From: Bacteroidota bacterium | Lineage (GTDB): Bacteria > Bacteroidota > Bacteroidia > Bacteroidales > Paludibacteraceae | Assembly: GCA_021804525.1 (NCBI GenBank) | Contig: JAJZHJ010000075.1 | Span: forward strand, 1-6,825 | Length of the DNA: 6,825 bases | Direction of reading: 5' to 3' | Shown: in pieces, positions 1-6,825 of the stretch | Position numbering within the stretch: position 1 is the stretch's first letter | Layout of the letters: each line of letters begins with the position of its first letter | Position numbers and translations under genes: made by a program | Notes under the pieces: generated by a model | Told to the model about the DNA's origin: nothing | Seen by the model: only the letters and a program-made list of their open reading frames with translations | Database searches by the model: none

Positions 1-1342
1 CTACAACAAGTTCTACCGCGATTTGTATCCAATGAGTGAAGACCCGTTGTTTTCGATTCATTTGAATGTGGATTATCCATTCCATTTGACGGGAATTCTC
101 TATTTTCCTAAAGTGAAAAACAATATCGAACTGCAACGGAATAAGATTCAGCTTTACTGCAATCAGGTATTCGTGACCGATGCCGTAGAGGGAATCGTTC
201 CTGACTTCCTGACGTTATTGCACGGGGTGATTGATTCTCCCGATATTCCTCTCAATGTTTCGCGTAGTTACTTGCAAAGCGACTCGAATGTAAAAAAGAT
301 ATCAAGTCATATCACCAAAAAGGTTGCCGATCGTCTGCAAGATATTTTTAAGAATGACCGCACTCAATTTGAAACCAAATGGGATAGTCTGCGGTTGTTT
401 ATTGTTTATGGCATGTTGACGGATGAAAAATTCTACGAGCGCGCCGAGAAATTTGTTCTCTTCAAAAATACGGAACAAAAATGCTTTACTTTCGACGAAT
501 ATAAAACATTGATCAAAGACAATCAAACCGACAAAGAGGGATCGTTGATTTATTTGTATGCCAACGATGTGGAAAATCAACACAGTTATATTGAAGCGGC
601 ACGCAATAAAGGATATGATGTTTTGCTGATGGATGGTCAATTGGATATTCACTGGGTGAGTCAGTTGGAACAGAAGTTTGAAAAGAGTCGCTTTGTGCGG
701 GTTGACAGTGATATTGTAGAACGTCTGATACGCAAAACAGATGACCCGCAACATCAGTTAACCGAATCGCAACGTCAAGCGCTGACTGCATTGTTTGAAA
801 CACAATTGCCCGCGTTGGACAAAATTGAATTCTCCGTGAGTTTGGAGCAGATGACACCCGATGCAAAACCATTGGTGATCACCCAAAGTGAATTTATGCG
901 CCGCATGAAAGAGATGTCGGCTACACAAGGTGGTGGAATGATGAGCTTTTATGGCGAATTACCTGACAATTACACACTATCGGTGAACACGGCACATCCA
1001 TTGATTGAAAAATTGTTACACGAAGAAGAGCAAGCTTGTGCGGAGATAGTGGCACCTATTGAGTCGGAAATTAAATCGTTGTCAGAAAGAGTAGAGACGC
1101 TAAAAGCAGCTCATAAAGGGAAAAAAGAGGAGGAAATTCCACAAGTAGAAAAAGAAGAACTCGCCACTTTAGAGAAACAACAAACGGAAGCAAAACAACG
1201 CCAAAAAGAAGTAATTGCACAATTCGCAAGCAATCAACCTTCCGTTCGTCAACTGATTGATCTCGCATTATTATCCACCAATCTTTTGAAAGGCGAAGCT
1301 TTGAGTCGTTTTGTGAAACGAAGTGTGGAAATTATGCTGTAG
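1..1342 (+). CDS. htpG: Molecular chaperone HtpG (bacterial Hsp90), 5'-truncated by the window edge
   Basis: This is the 3' part of the gene for HtpG, the cytosolic ATP-dependent Hsp90-type chaperone that acts as a homodimer. The reading frame is open from base 2, giving 446 residues up to the TAG at 1340-1342. The TTG at 23 is not a real start, because typical HtpG sequence (FYRDLYPMSEDPLF) already runs through it. Numbering from the first visible residue, the middle domain covers roughly 1-270. It includes the IPLNVSR segment, whose Arg88 matches the conserved ATP-contacting arginine of Hsp90 middle domains. The C-terminal dimerisation domain follows, with FMRRMKEM at 298-305 and NTAHPL at 329-334. 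Residues 353-407 are rich in Lys, Glu and Gln and look coiled-coil-like, a segment that lengthens HtpG in Bacteroidota. The protein ends in EIML, without the MEEVD tail of eukaryotic cytosolic Hsp90. About 230-240 N-terminal residues with the GHKL ATPase domain are inferred to lie upstream. Identification is very secure. Confidence 0.97.
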   Translation, partial: YNKFYRDLYPMSEDPLFSIHLNVDYPFHLTGILYFPKVKNNIELQRNKIQLYCNQVFVTDAVEGIVPDFLTLLHGVIDSPDIPLNVSRSYLQSDSNVKKISSHITKKVADRLQDIFKNDRTQFETKWDSLRLFIVYGMLTDEKFYERAEKFVLFKNTEQKCFTFDEYKTLIKDNQTDKEGSLIYLYANDVENQHSYIEAARNKGYDVLLMDGQLDIHWVSQLEQKFEKSRFVRVDSDIVERLIRKTDDPQHQLTESQRQALTALFETQLPALDKIEFSVSLEQMTPDAKPLVITQSEFMRRMKEMSATQGGGMMSFYGELPDNYTLSVNTAHPLIEKLLHEEEQACAEIVAPIESEIKSLSERVETLKAAHKGKKEEEIPQVEKEELATLEKQQTEAKQRQKEVIAQFASNQPSVRQLIDLALLSTNLLKGEALSRFVKRSVEIML

Positions 1343-1390
1343 TTTAATAGCATTGTGCTCTTAAATTTGCTTTTTAAGGAAATAATAGCC

Positions 1391-1458
1391 ATAAAAATTG
1401 GGGGTATAACATCAAAATAATCATTTTATTGATATTGATAATAGATAAAATAGGGGGT
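1391..1458. repeat. Pair of short G-run direct repeats downstream of htpG
   Basis: Two similar short sequences, ATAAAAATTGGGGGT (1391-1405) and ATAAAATAGGGGGT (1445-1458), lie in the same orientation with their G5 runs 53 bp apart. The surroundings are very poor in G and C, so two G5 runs with the same A-rich left flank stand out. They lie between the htpG stop and its terminator, so they would be transcribed as part of the htpG 3' untranslated region. No function is known to me. They could be a paired protein-binding site or a chance similarity. Confidence 0.35.
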
Positions 1459-1494
1459 TGAATATTTTATTTGAATTTTTATACTGCTAAAAAT

Positions 1495-1535
1495 GCAGTG
1501 TGGGCACTTAAATCGACACTGTCGTTTTTTCTTTT
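1495..1535 (+). terminator. Weak hairpin plus T-tract, possible first terminator after htpG
   Basis: CAGTGT at 1496-1501 pairs with ACACTG at 1516-1521 around a 14-nt loop, and G1495 can add a G-U pair with base 1522. A T6 run (1525-1530), one C and a T4 run follow. The stem is short and the loop large, so this alone would be a leaky terminator. AGTG at 1497-1500 can instead pair with CACT at 1505-1508, which would exclude the first fold. It sits directly before the stronger terminator and may act in tandem with it. Confidence 0.45.
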
Positions 1536-1538
1536 ACT

Positions 1539-1572
1539 GAATGGTTGATCAATGTCAACCATTCTTTTTTTT
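1539..1572 (+). terminator. Strong intrinsic (Rho-independent) terminator of the htpG transcript
   Basis: GAATGGTTGA (1539-1548) and TCAACCATTC (1555-1564) form a perfect 10-bp stem. A T-G pair between 1549 and 1554 can extend it to 11 bp, closing a CAAT tetraloop. Eight T residues follow at once (1565-1572). This is a standard + strand intrinsic terminator. There is no matching A-tract on the 5' side, so it should work in one direction only. It lies about 200 nt beyond the htpG stop and separates htpG from the SusC/SusD operon. Confidence 0.88.
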
Positions 1573-2046
1573 ATTGTTAATTAGCTATTGATTTTACGAT
1601 TTTTACTATCAATTTTTGACCTGAAAAGCATAGTGTAAGTGAGTTCAAAGCATTTTCGTTTTCATATTTAACAATCAATCCTATTTATCATGTGGAGTAA
1701 CTATTTTGATTGCTATGATTTTTTTGATTTTGCATATTGAAAATAAATCATTGTAATACACTTATATACACAAACATATTCCACAACATCTTTCAAATTT
1801 ATGACCCATTGAATCATTGGTTTTAACTAACAAATAAACTGATATATTAATATTTATAGGATACGATAATATGATGCAGATTTAATTAACATATTGTCGA
1901 GGTGTATTTTTATTTTGTCAACTTTCAAAGTGAAAACGTTTGTCTATAAAACAAGGGTATTGGAGATATTTTTCAGTATTAAAATACACTTTAGGTGACA
2001 TTCTGAGGTTAAAATAGAAATATTACTTTCATTTTGGAAGAAAACA
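1573..2046. other. AT-rich non-coding region upstream of the SusC/SusD promoter
   Basis: I see no credible gene, tRNA, rRNA or insertion sequence in these roughly 470 bp. The base composition is far more AT-rich than the genes on either side, and stops are frequent in all frames. Small symmetric elements are present: ATTGAT/ATCAAT (1587-1592 and 1608-1613), ACTTTCAAAGT (1921-1931) and AAACGTTT (1934-1941). TTGTC occurs three times, at 1894, 1915 and 1940. The cluster at about 1894-1944 is the best place for an upstream regulator site, but matches this short are expected by chance in AT-rich DNA. No remnant of a broken gene was recognised. Confidence 0.6.
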
Positions 2047-2078
2047 TTTGTATAATTGGGAAATCGTATTTACCTTTG
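2047..2078 (+). promoter_or_regulatory. Bacteroidota-type housekeeping promoter for the SusC/SusD operon
   Basis: TTTG at 2047-2050 is followed by exactly 20 bp and then TACCTTTG at 2071-2078. This matches the known Bacteroides primary sigma factor consensus: a -33 TTTG and a -7 TAnnTTTG, separated by about 19-21 bp. No other position checked by eye in the intergenic region has both elements at proper spacing. The inferred transcription start is a few bases after 2078, giving a leader of about 55 nt before the SusC start at 2140. The match suggests a promoter read by the primary sigma factor, possibly with an activator, rather than one that depends on an ECF sigma factor. Confidence 0.78.
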
Positions 2079-2103
2079 CCTTGTGATACAGGAAAAAATA
2101 GAG

Positions 2104-2143
2104 ATGAAGGAACTTCAATTTTAACTAAATGGCAAATTTATGA
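2104..2143 (+). other. Two tiny ORFs in the SusC leader, the second overlapping the SusC start
   Basis: In the predicted leader, ATG at 2104 opens a six-codon frame (MKELQF) ending at TAA 2122-2124. This frame is the SusC frame, and its stop rules out a longer SusC N-terminus. A second ATG at 2129 opens a four-codon frame (MANL) ending at TGA 2141-2143, so its stop overlaps the SusC start in an ATGA arrangement. An AGGA sits at 2090-2093, about 10 nt before the first ATG, although Bacteroidota rely little on Shine-Dalgarno pairing. Translation of either frame is unproven and they may be accidental. Confidence 0.3.
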
Positions 2144-5100
2144 GAAAACTAATGACTCTTTTATGCCTATTGATTGGCATAAGTTGGGCCTCGGCTCAAA
2201 CAAAGGTGACGGGAGTAGTAACTTCAGCCGATGATGGTCAGCCTGTGATTGGCGCCTCAGTGGTGGTGAAAGGTACTACACACGGTACAATTACGGACGT
2301 GAACGGTAAATTTTCGCTTAATTTACCTGCCAATGAAAAAACGTTGGTGTTTTCGTATGTAGGGATGGTGACGCAAGAACAAGCTGCTCAGCAAACCATG
2401 AATGTTATTATGAAATCCAACGCACAACAGATGAACGAAGTAGTTGTAACCGCTTTAGGAATTACACGTGATGAAAAATCATTAGGTTACGCAACTCAAG
2501 AGGTGAGTGGCAGCAAACTTAATGTGGCGAAATCAGACAACTTGATTAATTCCCTTTCGGGTCGCGTTTCTGGTGTTGATATTAAGACCAGTGGTAACTT
2601 GGGCGGTTCTACTAACATTATCATTCGTGGTGATAAATCGCTGATGGGTAACAACCAAGCCTTATTCATTGTAGATGGAGTGCCAATTAATAACACAATG
2701 CCAATTTCCAACACAACAGGTTCAAGTACCTACCAATCAACAGGTGGTCAGGGCTATGACTATGGAACAGCAGCTTCAGACATTGACCCTAATGATATTA
2801 AATCGATTAGTGTTTTGAAAGGTGCTGCTGCAACTGCATTGTACGGCTCGCGTGCAGCTAACGGGGTGATTATGATTACGACTAAAACGGGTCGTGATGA
2901 TAAGTACCTCGGAAAACATGGACTGGGCGTCAGCTTTAGTTCTAACGTAACATTGGGTACTATTGACAGAAGCACTTTCCCTCAATATCAGACTCAATAT
3001 GGTGCCGGATATGGTCCTTACTATAGTGGTGGCAGCAGCCAATACCCTACATTTTGGTATAAAACATTGCCTTGGTCAAATGGTGCTAAAGAATACATTG
3101 TTCCTACAACAGAAGATGCATCGTATGGTACCAAATATGATCCAAACTTAAAGGTGTATCAATGGGATGCTTTTGTACCCGAATCTCCCAACTATCAAAA
3201 AGCAACGCCTTGGGTAGCTGCAAAAAATGGTCCAATAACCTTCTTTAATACTGCTGTTACTACCTCTAATACATTGTCTTTAAGCAATGCAACGGAAAAT
3301 TCCTCATTCCGCTTTTCATATACTAACTTCGTACAAAACGGCATTTTGCCTAACAGTCAACTTACCAAAAACACGTTTGACTTAAACGCAAGTGCAAAAT
3401 TGGCTAAGAATCTTACCATAAGCTCCAATGCTAATTTTGTTCATCAAAATACAGTAGGCCGTAACGGTACCGGTTATATGGGAAACATTATGACCAGTTT
3501 CCGTCAGTGGTGGGAAACGAACGTTGATGTAAAAGAATTGAAAACATTATATGACCAAACAGGAAGAAACGTTACCTGGAATATGAGTGCTCCTTACAGC
3601 GGCAATACTACGCCTATCTATTGGAATAACTATTATTGGGAACGTTACAACAACTATGAAAATGACTCACGTAGCCACCTCTTTGGTAATGCTCAGTTAA
3701 AATGGGACATTACTGATTATTTGAACATCATAGGTCGCGCTTCAATAGACACTTATACTCAACTCGAAGAAGAACATATTGGAGTAGGTAGTGTCCCTGC
3801 TGCATTTGGTATTGGTTTACAGTCAGTTGGGTCAGGTTATTCCAGAACTAACGTAAATTTCACAGAAACCAACTATGATTTGTTGGTGAATTTCAATAAG
3901 AATCTGACAGACAAATTAAATTTGACTGCTTTAGCCGGAGGAAACATTCGAAGGGATAACGAAGGTTCAATTTATGCTTCTACAAATGGTGGTTTAAGTG
4001 TGCCTGGCCTTTATTCCATTGCTAATTCGGTTAGCCCTGCATTGGCTCCGATTGAAGTGCAATCTGCTATCGGGGTAAACGCTGTTTTTGCCAGTGTCTC
4101 ATTGGGATATGATAATACCTATTATTTGGATGCAACTTTGAGAAGAGATCAATCTTCTACGTTGCCTGTTGCAAACGATACCTATTTTTATCCTTCTATT
4201 TCAGGAAGTTATATTTTTACAAACTTGTGGAAACCTGAATGGGTAACTTTCGGTAAGGTTCGTTTGAACTATGCCGAGGTCGGTAATGACGCTCCTTTCG
4301 CAAGTCTTCTTAATACCTATTCGCAACCTAGTCCGTTTGGTTCAATTCCCTTGTATTCTGTGAATTCTACAGAAAACAATCCTAACCTGAAACCTGAAAA
4401 AACAAAGAGTAGTGAAGCTGGTTTGGAAATGGCTTTCTTAAACAAACGGGTAGGATTTGATGCCGATGTTTATTTGACCAATACTGTTGATCAAATTATG
4501 CCAGTAGCTGTTTCTCCCGCTACCGGATATTCATACGAGTATGTGAATTCAGGTGAAGTTCGCAATCAAGGTATCGAGCTTAATTTGTACGGCACACCAA
4601 TTCAGAATAGAAACTTCAGTTGGAATGTCAATGTGAACTGGTCAACAAACGCTAATAAAGTGGTTTCTTTGTATCAAGGGGTACCTAACTTGCAGCTGGG
4701 TTCTTTCCAGGGTGGCGTAACCATTGATGCACAGGTTGGTAAACCTTATGGTTTGATTGAAGGTACCGATTATGTATATGTGAATGGGCAAAAAGAAGTT
4801 GATGCAAGTGGACATTATATATCCACTTCTACAACTAATAATATAATTGGCAACTCTAACCCTAAATGGCACGCTGGCGTTACCAACAGTTTTTCATACA
4901 AACACTGGACGGCAAGCTTTTTAATTGATATCCAAAAAGGTGGAAGTGTCTTTTCATTAGATCAATATTATGGTCAAAGCGACGGGATATATCCTAATTC
5001 TGTTGGCACTAATGACTTAGGTAATCCTATGAGAAATAGTATTGCTAATGGCGGCGGTATCATCCTTCCGGGTGTTAACGCTGATGGAACTAAAAATACT

Positions 5101-5415
5101 ACGCGTATTACGGCTAATGATTATACCACATTAGGATATCCTTTCAATCCAAATTCAGCATTTGTGTACGATGCTTCGTATGTGAAACTTAGAGAAGCAG
5201 AAATATCGTATAATTTTGAAGACAACATGTTGAAAAACATTGGCATTCACTCGCTCTCATTAGGACTTGTAGGATCAAACCTATGGATTATTTACAAGAA
5301 ATTACCGTACGCAGATCCCGAAGCCGGATTAGGTGCAGGCAACATGCAAGGATGGCAGAGTGGTGTTATGCCGACCACGCGTAATATCGGATTCAATCTG
5401 AAAGTTCAATTCTAA
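2140..5415 (+). CDS. SusC/RagA-family TonB-linked outer membrane transporter
   Basis: This is a complete 1091-residue TonB-dependent beta-barrel transporter that imports a substrate captured by its SusD partner. Residues 1-19 form a Sec signal peptide with likely cleavage at WASA|Q20. Residues 22 to about 95 are a carboxypeptidase-regulatory-like beta-sandwich (VTGVVTSADDGQPVIGASV...). A TonB-box-like segment, NEVVVTALGI, lies at 99-108. The plug follows, with LFIVDGVPI at 175-183 and KGAAATALYGSRAANG at 227-242. The rest is barrel, including NPNLKPEKT near 747-755, and it ends in a terminal Phe (KVQF) as outer membrane barrels do. Length is normal for the family. ATG 2140 is chosen because an in-frame TAA at 2122 blocks extension and it yields a proper signal peptide. 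No STN domain precedes the beta-sandwich, so direct anti-sigma signalling is unlikely. The SusD-like gene begins 12 bp after the stop, indicating one operon. The substrate cannot be inferred. Confidence 0.97.
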   Translation: MRKLMTLLCLLIGISWASAQTKVTGVVTSADDGQPVIGASVVVKGTTHGTITDVNGKFSLNLPANEKTLVFSYVGMVTQEQAAQQTMNVIMKSNAQQMNEVVVTALGITRDEKSLGYATQEVSGSKLNVAKSDNLINSLSGRVSGVDIKTSGNLGGSTNIIIRGDKSLMGNNQALFIVDGVPINNTMPISNTTGSSTYQSTGGQGYDYGTAASDIDPNDIKSISVLKGAAATALYGSRAANGVIMITTKTGRDDKYLGKHGLGVSFSSNVTLGTIDRSTFPQYQTQYGAGYGPYYSGGSSQYPTFWYKTLPWSNGAKEYIVPTTEDASYGTKYDPNLKVYQWDAFVPESPNYQKATPWVAAKNGPITFFNTAVTTSNTLSLSNATENSSFRFSYTNFVQNGILPNSQLTKNTFDLNASAKLAKNLTISSNANFVHQNTVGRNGTGYMGNIMTSFRQWWETNVDVKELKTLYDQTGRNVTWNMSAPYSGNTTPIYWNNYYWERYNNYENDSRSHLFGNAQLKWDITDYLNIIGRASIDTYTQLEEEHIGVGSVPAAFGIGLQSVGSGYSRTNVNFTETNYDLLVNFNKNLTDKLNLTALAGGNIRRDNEGSIYASTNGGLSVPGLYSIANSVSPALAPIEVQSAIGVNAVFASVSLGYDNTYYLDATLRRDQSSTLPVANDTYFYPSISGSYIFTNLWKPEWVTFGKVRLNYAEVGNDAPFASLLNTYSQPSPFGSIPLYSVNSTENNPNLKPEKTKSSEAGLEMAFLNKRVGFDADVYLTNTVDQIMPVAVSPATGYSYEYVNSGEVRNQGIELNLYGTPIQNRNFSWNVNVNWSTNANKVVSLYQGVPNLQLGSFQGGVTIDAQVGKPYGLIEGTDYVYVNGQKEVDASGHYISTSTTNNIIGNSNPKWHAGVTNSFSYKHWTASFLIDIQKGGSVFSLDQYYGQSDGIYPNSVGTNDLGNPMRNSIANGGGIILPGVNADGTKNTTRITANDYTTLGYPFNPNSAFVYDASYVKLREAEISYNFEDNMLKNIGIHSLSLGLVGSNLWIIYKKLPYADPEAGLGAGNMQGWQSGVMPTTRNIGFNLKVQF

Positions 5416-5427
5416 ACATTACACACA

Positions 5428-6825
5428 ATGAAAAAAATACTATTTATATTACTGGCCATGTCAGCCGTCTCTTGTTCCAAGCAGTCGTTAGCTGATCTGA
5501 ACAAGGATGTTAAAAATCCGACCAATGTACCGGGAAATACGCTTTTTTCAAATGCTGAAAAAAATCTATCAGACCAAGATGTTAGCTTAAACGTTAATGA
5601 TAATGATTTTGATTTGTGGTCACAGTATTTGACAGAAACCACTTATACAGACGAATCTAACTACAACATTTTTACCAGAAGTGTTCCTGATTATGCATGG
5701 AGAACGTATTACCGTGATATTTTGGAAGATCTGGGTCGATCGGATTCTTTGATAAAAATGGAAAAGCCTATCGTTCCTACTGATGTTGCAGTCCAAAAAA
5801 ACCGGCTTGCTATCATTGATATTTTCTCTTGTTATGCATGGGATCAGATGGAAACAACTTGGGGAAATATCCCTTATTCACAAGCTCTGAACATTAATAA
5901 CGTGTTGCCAGTGTATGATGATGCGTTATCTATTCACAGGGATTTGATTAAACGTGTGACTGCCGATGTTGCTGCTTTGGATCCTACGAATGGAAGCTTT
6001 GATGTTGCCGATCTGATCTATGGCGGTGATGTTTCTAAATGGCAAGAATTTGGCAACGGGTTGTTGGTTAAGCTGGCTATTGAAATTGCGGATGTAAGTA
6101 CGGAAAGCACTTTGGTACAAAATACTATTAAAAGTGCTATGGCAGGAACCTTCTCCAGTTCATCTGACGATGCAATATTCAATTATTTAACGGCAACGCC
6201 TAATACGAACCCGTTATATGTGGATTTAGTTTTGAGTGGACGTTCCGACTATGTCGCTGCAAATACGATAATCAATGCAATGGATAGCCTGCAAGATCCG
6301 AGATTACCCATGTATTTTGATCAAAATTTGGGTGCGAATACTTATTTAGGAGGTACTTATGGCCAAAGTTCGGATTTTTCTATTTATACGCACATTAATA
6401 CGGCTATCAGTAATACGCCAAGTTATCCTCATCCTTTGATGACCTATTCGGAAATTCAGTTCTATCTGGCTGAAGCTGCTGCACGTGGAATTATAACGGA
6501 TGCTGCTGTTACGCACTTTAACAATGCGGTTACTGCTTCGATCGTATCATGGGGTGGAACTGCTGCTCAGGCAGCTACTTACTTAGCTCAACCAAGCGTT
6601 GCTTATAATGCTGCAAACTGGAAAGCAAGTATTGGAACACAAGCATGGATATCTTTCTATCTCCGAGGATATTTGGGATGGACAGAATGGCGCAGATTGG
6701 ATGCTCCGGTTATGAACGAACCACCATCACCGGCATCGGGCGTGGTTACGTTCCCATACAGGTATCCTTACCCAAGTGGAGAACAGACACTTAATCCTAT
6801 TAACTATACCCAGGCAGCAGCTGCA
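5428..6825 (+). CDS. SusD/RagB-family nutrient-binding outer membrane lipoprotein (SusD-like_2 type), 3'-truncated
   Basis: The frame is open from ATG 5428 to the window end, giving 466 residues with no stop. It encodes the SusD-like partner of the upstream receptor: an outer membrane lipoprotein, normally facing outward, that binds the nutrient and caps the SusC barrel. Residues 1-16 form a lipoprotein signal peptide with the lipobox AVSC and lipidated Cys16. The residues after it (SKQSLADLNKD) carry few early acidic residues, so the surface-export signal is weak. Landmarks fit the SusD-like_2 branch: DLNKDVKNPTNVPGN near the start, WGNIPY at 145-150, TYSEIQFYLAEAAARG at 339-354, WTEWRRLDAP at 418-427 and PYRYPYPSGEQTLN from 443. 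In this family the last motif lies close to the C-terminus, so probably only a few tens of residues are missing. The 12-bp gap after the SusC stop supports co-transcription. No clear Shine-Dalgarno precedes the start, as is usual in Bacteroidota. The ligand is unknown. Confidence 0.95.
   Translation, partial: MKKILFILLAMSAVSCSKQSLADLNKDVKNPTNVPGNTLFSNAEKNLSDQDVSLNVNDNDFDLWSQYLTETTYTDESNYNIFTRSVPDYAWRTYYRDILEDLGRSDSLIKMEKPIVPTDVAVQKNRLAIIDIFSCYAWDQMETTWGNIPYSQALNINNVLPVYDDALSIHRDLIKRVTADVAALDPTNGSFDVADLIYGGDVSKWQEFGNGLLVKLAIEIADVSTESTLVQNTIKSAMAGTFSSSSDDAIFNYLTATPNTNPLYVDLVLSGRSDYVAANTIINAMDSLQDPRLPMYFDQNLGANTYLGGTYGQSSDFSIYTHINTAISNTPSYPHPLMTYSEIQFYLAEAAARGIITDAAVTHFNNAVTASIVSWGGTAAQAATYLAQPSVAYNAANWKASIGTQAWISFYLRGYLGWTEWRRLDAPVMNEPPSPASGVVTFPYRYPYPSGEQTLNPINYTQAAAA

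Noticed and set aside
23..25. TTG at 23 as the start of the first gene
   Set aside because: The frame continues upstream to the window edge with conserved HtpG sequence (YNKFYRD...), so the gene begins outside the window.
302..872. Two overlapping minus-strand ORFs of 150 and 119 codons inside htpG
   Set aside because: They lie wholly opposite the conserved htpG coding frame, show no recognisable domain and overlap each other; they are frame shadows.
1071..1268. Minus-strand ORF of 65 codons with a hydrophobic, Leu-rich product
   Set aside because: It is antisense to the Lys/Glu/Gln-rich part of htpG. The hydrophobic look arises because the complements of Lys and Glu codons read as Phe, Leu and similar residues.
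1362..1369. TAAATTTG as a promoter just after htpG
   Set aside because: The -7 type box is perfect, but no TTTG lies 19-21 bp upstream, so I do not annotate it as a promoter; it is kept only as a note in the small-RNA finding.
1771..1801. Minus-strand -7 type boxes (CAAACATA at 1771 and CAAATTTA at 1794)
   Set aside because: Neither has a CAAA at the right spacing for a minus-strand -33 element, and no minus-strand gene would be served.
1343..2139. Possible CRISPR array, tRNA or insertion sequence remnant in the long intergenic gap
   Set aside because: No regularly spaced repeats, cloverleaf-like segments, terminal inverted repeats or transposase fragments were seen.
2034..2234. Plus-strand TTG-started ORF of 66 codons ahead of SusC
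   Set aside because: It spans the predicted promoter and overlaps the SusC signal peptide region in another frame, with no family resemblance.
2496..3151. Several short ORFs in other frames inside the SusC gene
   Set aside because: They overlap strongly conserved plug-domain coding sequence and have no independent support.
4642..6120. Minus-strand ORFs antisense to the SusC C-terminus and the SusD gene
   Set aside because: The sense strand carries clearly conserved family motifs across these intervals; the antisense frames show none.

Overview
The window looks like a chromosomal segment from a Bacteroidota bacterium, most likely a member of the Bacteroidales. Three things point there: a SusC/RagA-type TonB-linked receptor directly followed by a SusD/RagB-type lipoprotein, a Bacteroidota-style promoter (TTTG, 20 bp, TACCTTTG) in front of that pair, and an HtpG with a long charged segment in its C-terminal part. 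Genus cannot be decided from the sequence alone.

Layout, all on the + strand. (1) Positions 1-1342 hold the 3' two thirds of htpG, the bacterial Hsp90 chaperone. The N-terminal ATPase domain lies outside the window. (2) Positions 1343-2139 are a very AT-rich intergenic stretch of about 800 bp with no credible gene. It holds two G-run direct repeats, a weak hairpin with a T-tract, a strong intrinsic terminator about 200 bp after htpG, a long non-coding stretch with a few small palindromes, a good match to the Bacteroidota promoter consensus, and a short leader with two tiny ORFs. (3) Positions 2140-5415 hold a complete SusC-like outer membrane transporter of 1091 residues. (4) Positions 5428-6825 hold a SusD-like surface lipoprotein that runs off the right edge, probably lacking only a short C-terminal tail.

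The terminator and the new promoter make htpG and the SusC/SusD pair separate transcription units. The SusC barrel and its SusD lid form an outer membrane import complex: SusD captures a nutrient (glycan, peptide or similar) at the surface and SusC takes it into the periplasm using TonB energy. No enzyme or regulator gene is visible, so the substrate cannot be named. The SusC protein has no N-terminal STN signalling domain, which argues against direct FecA-type control of an anti-sigma factor.

No novel system is evident. The points worth a second look are in the intergenic region and the susC leader, and most are modest.
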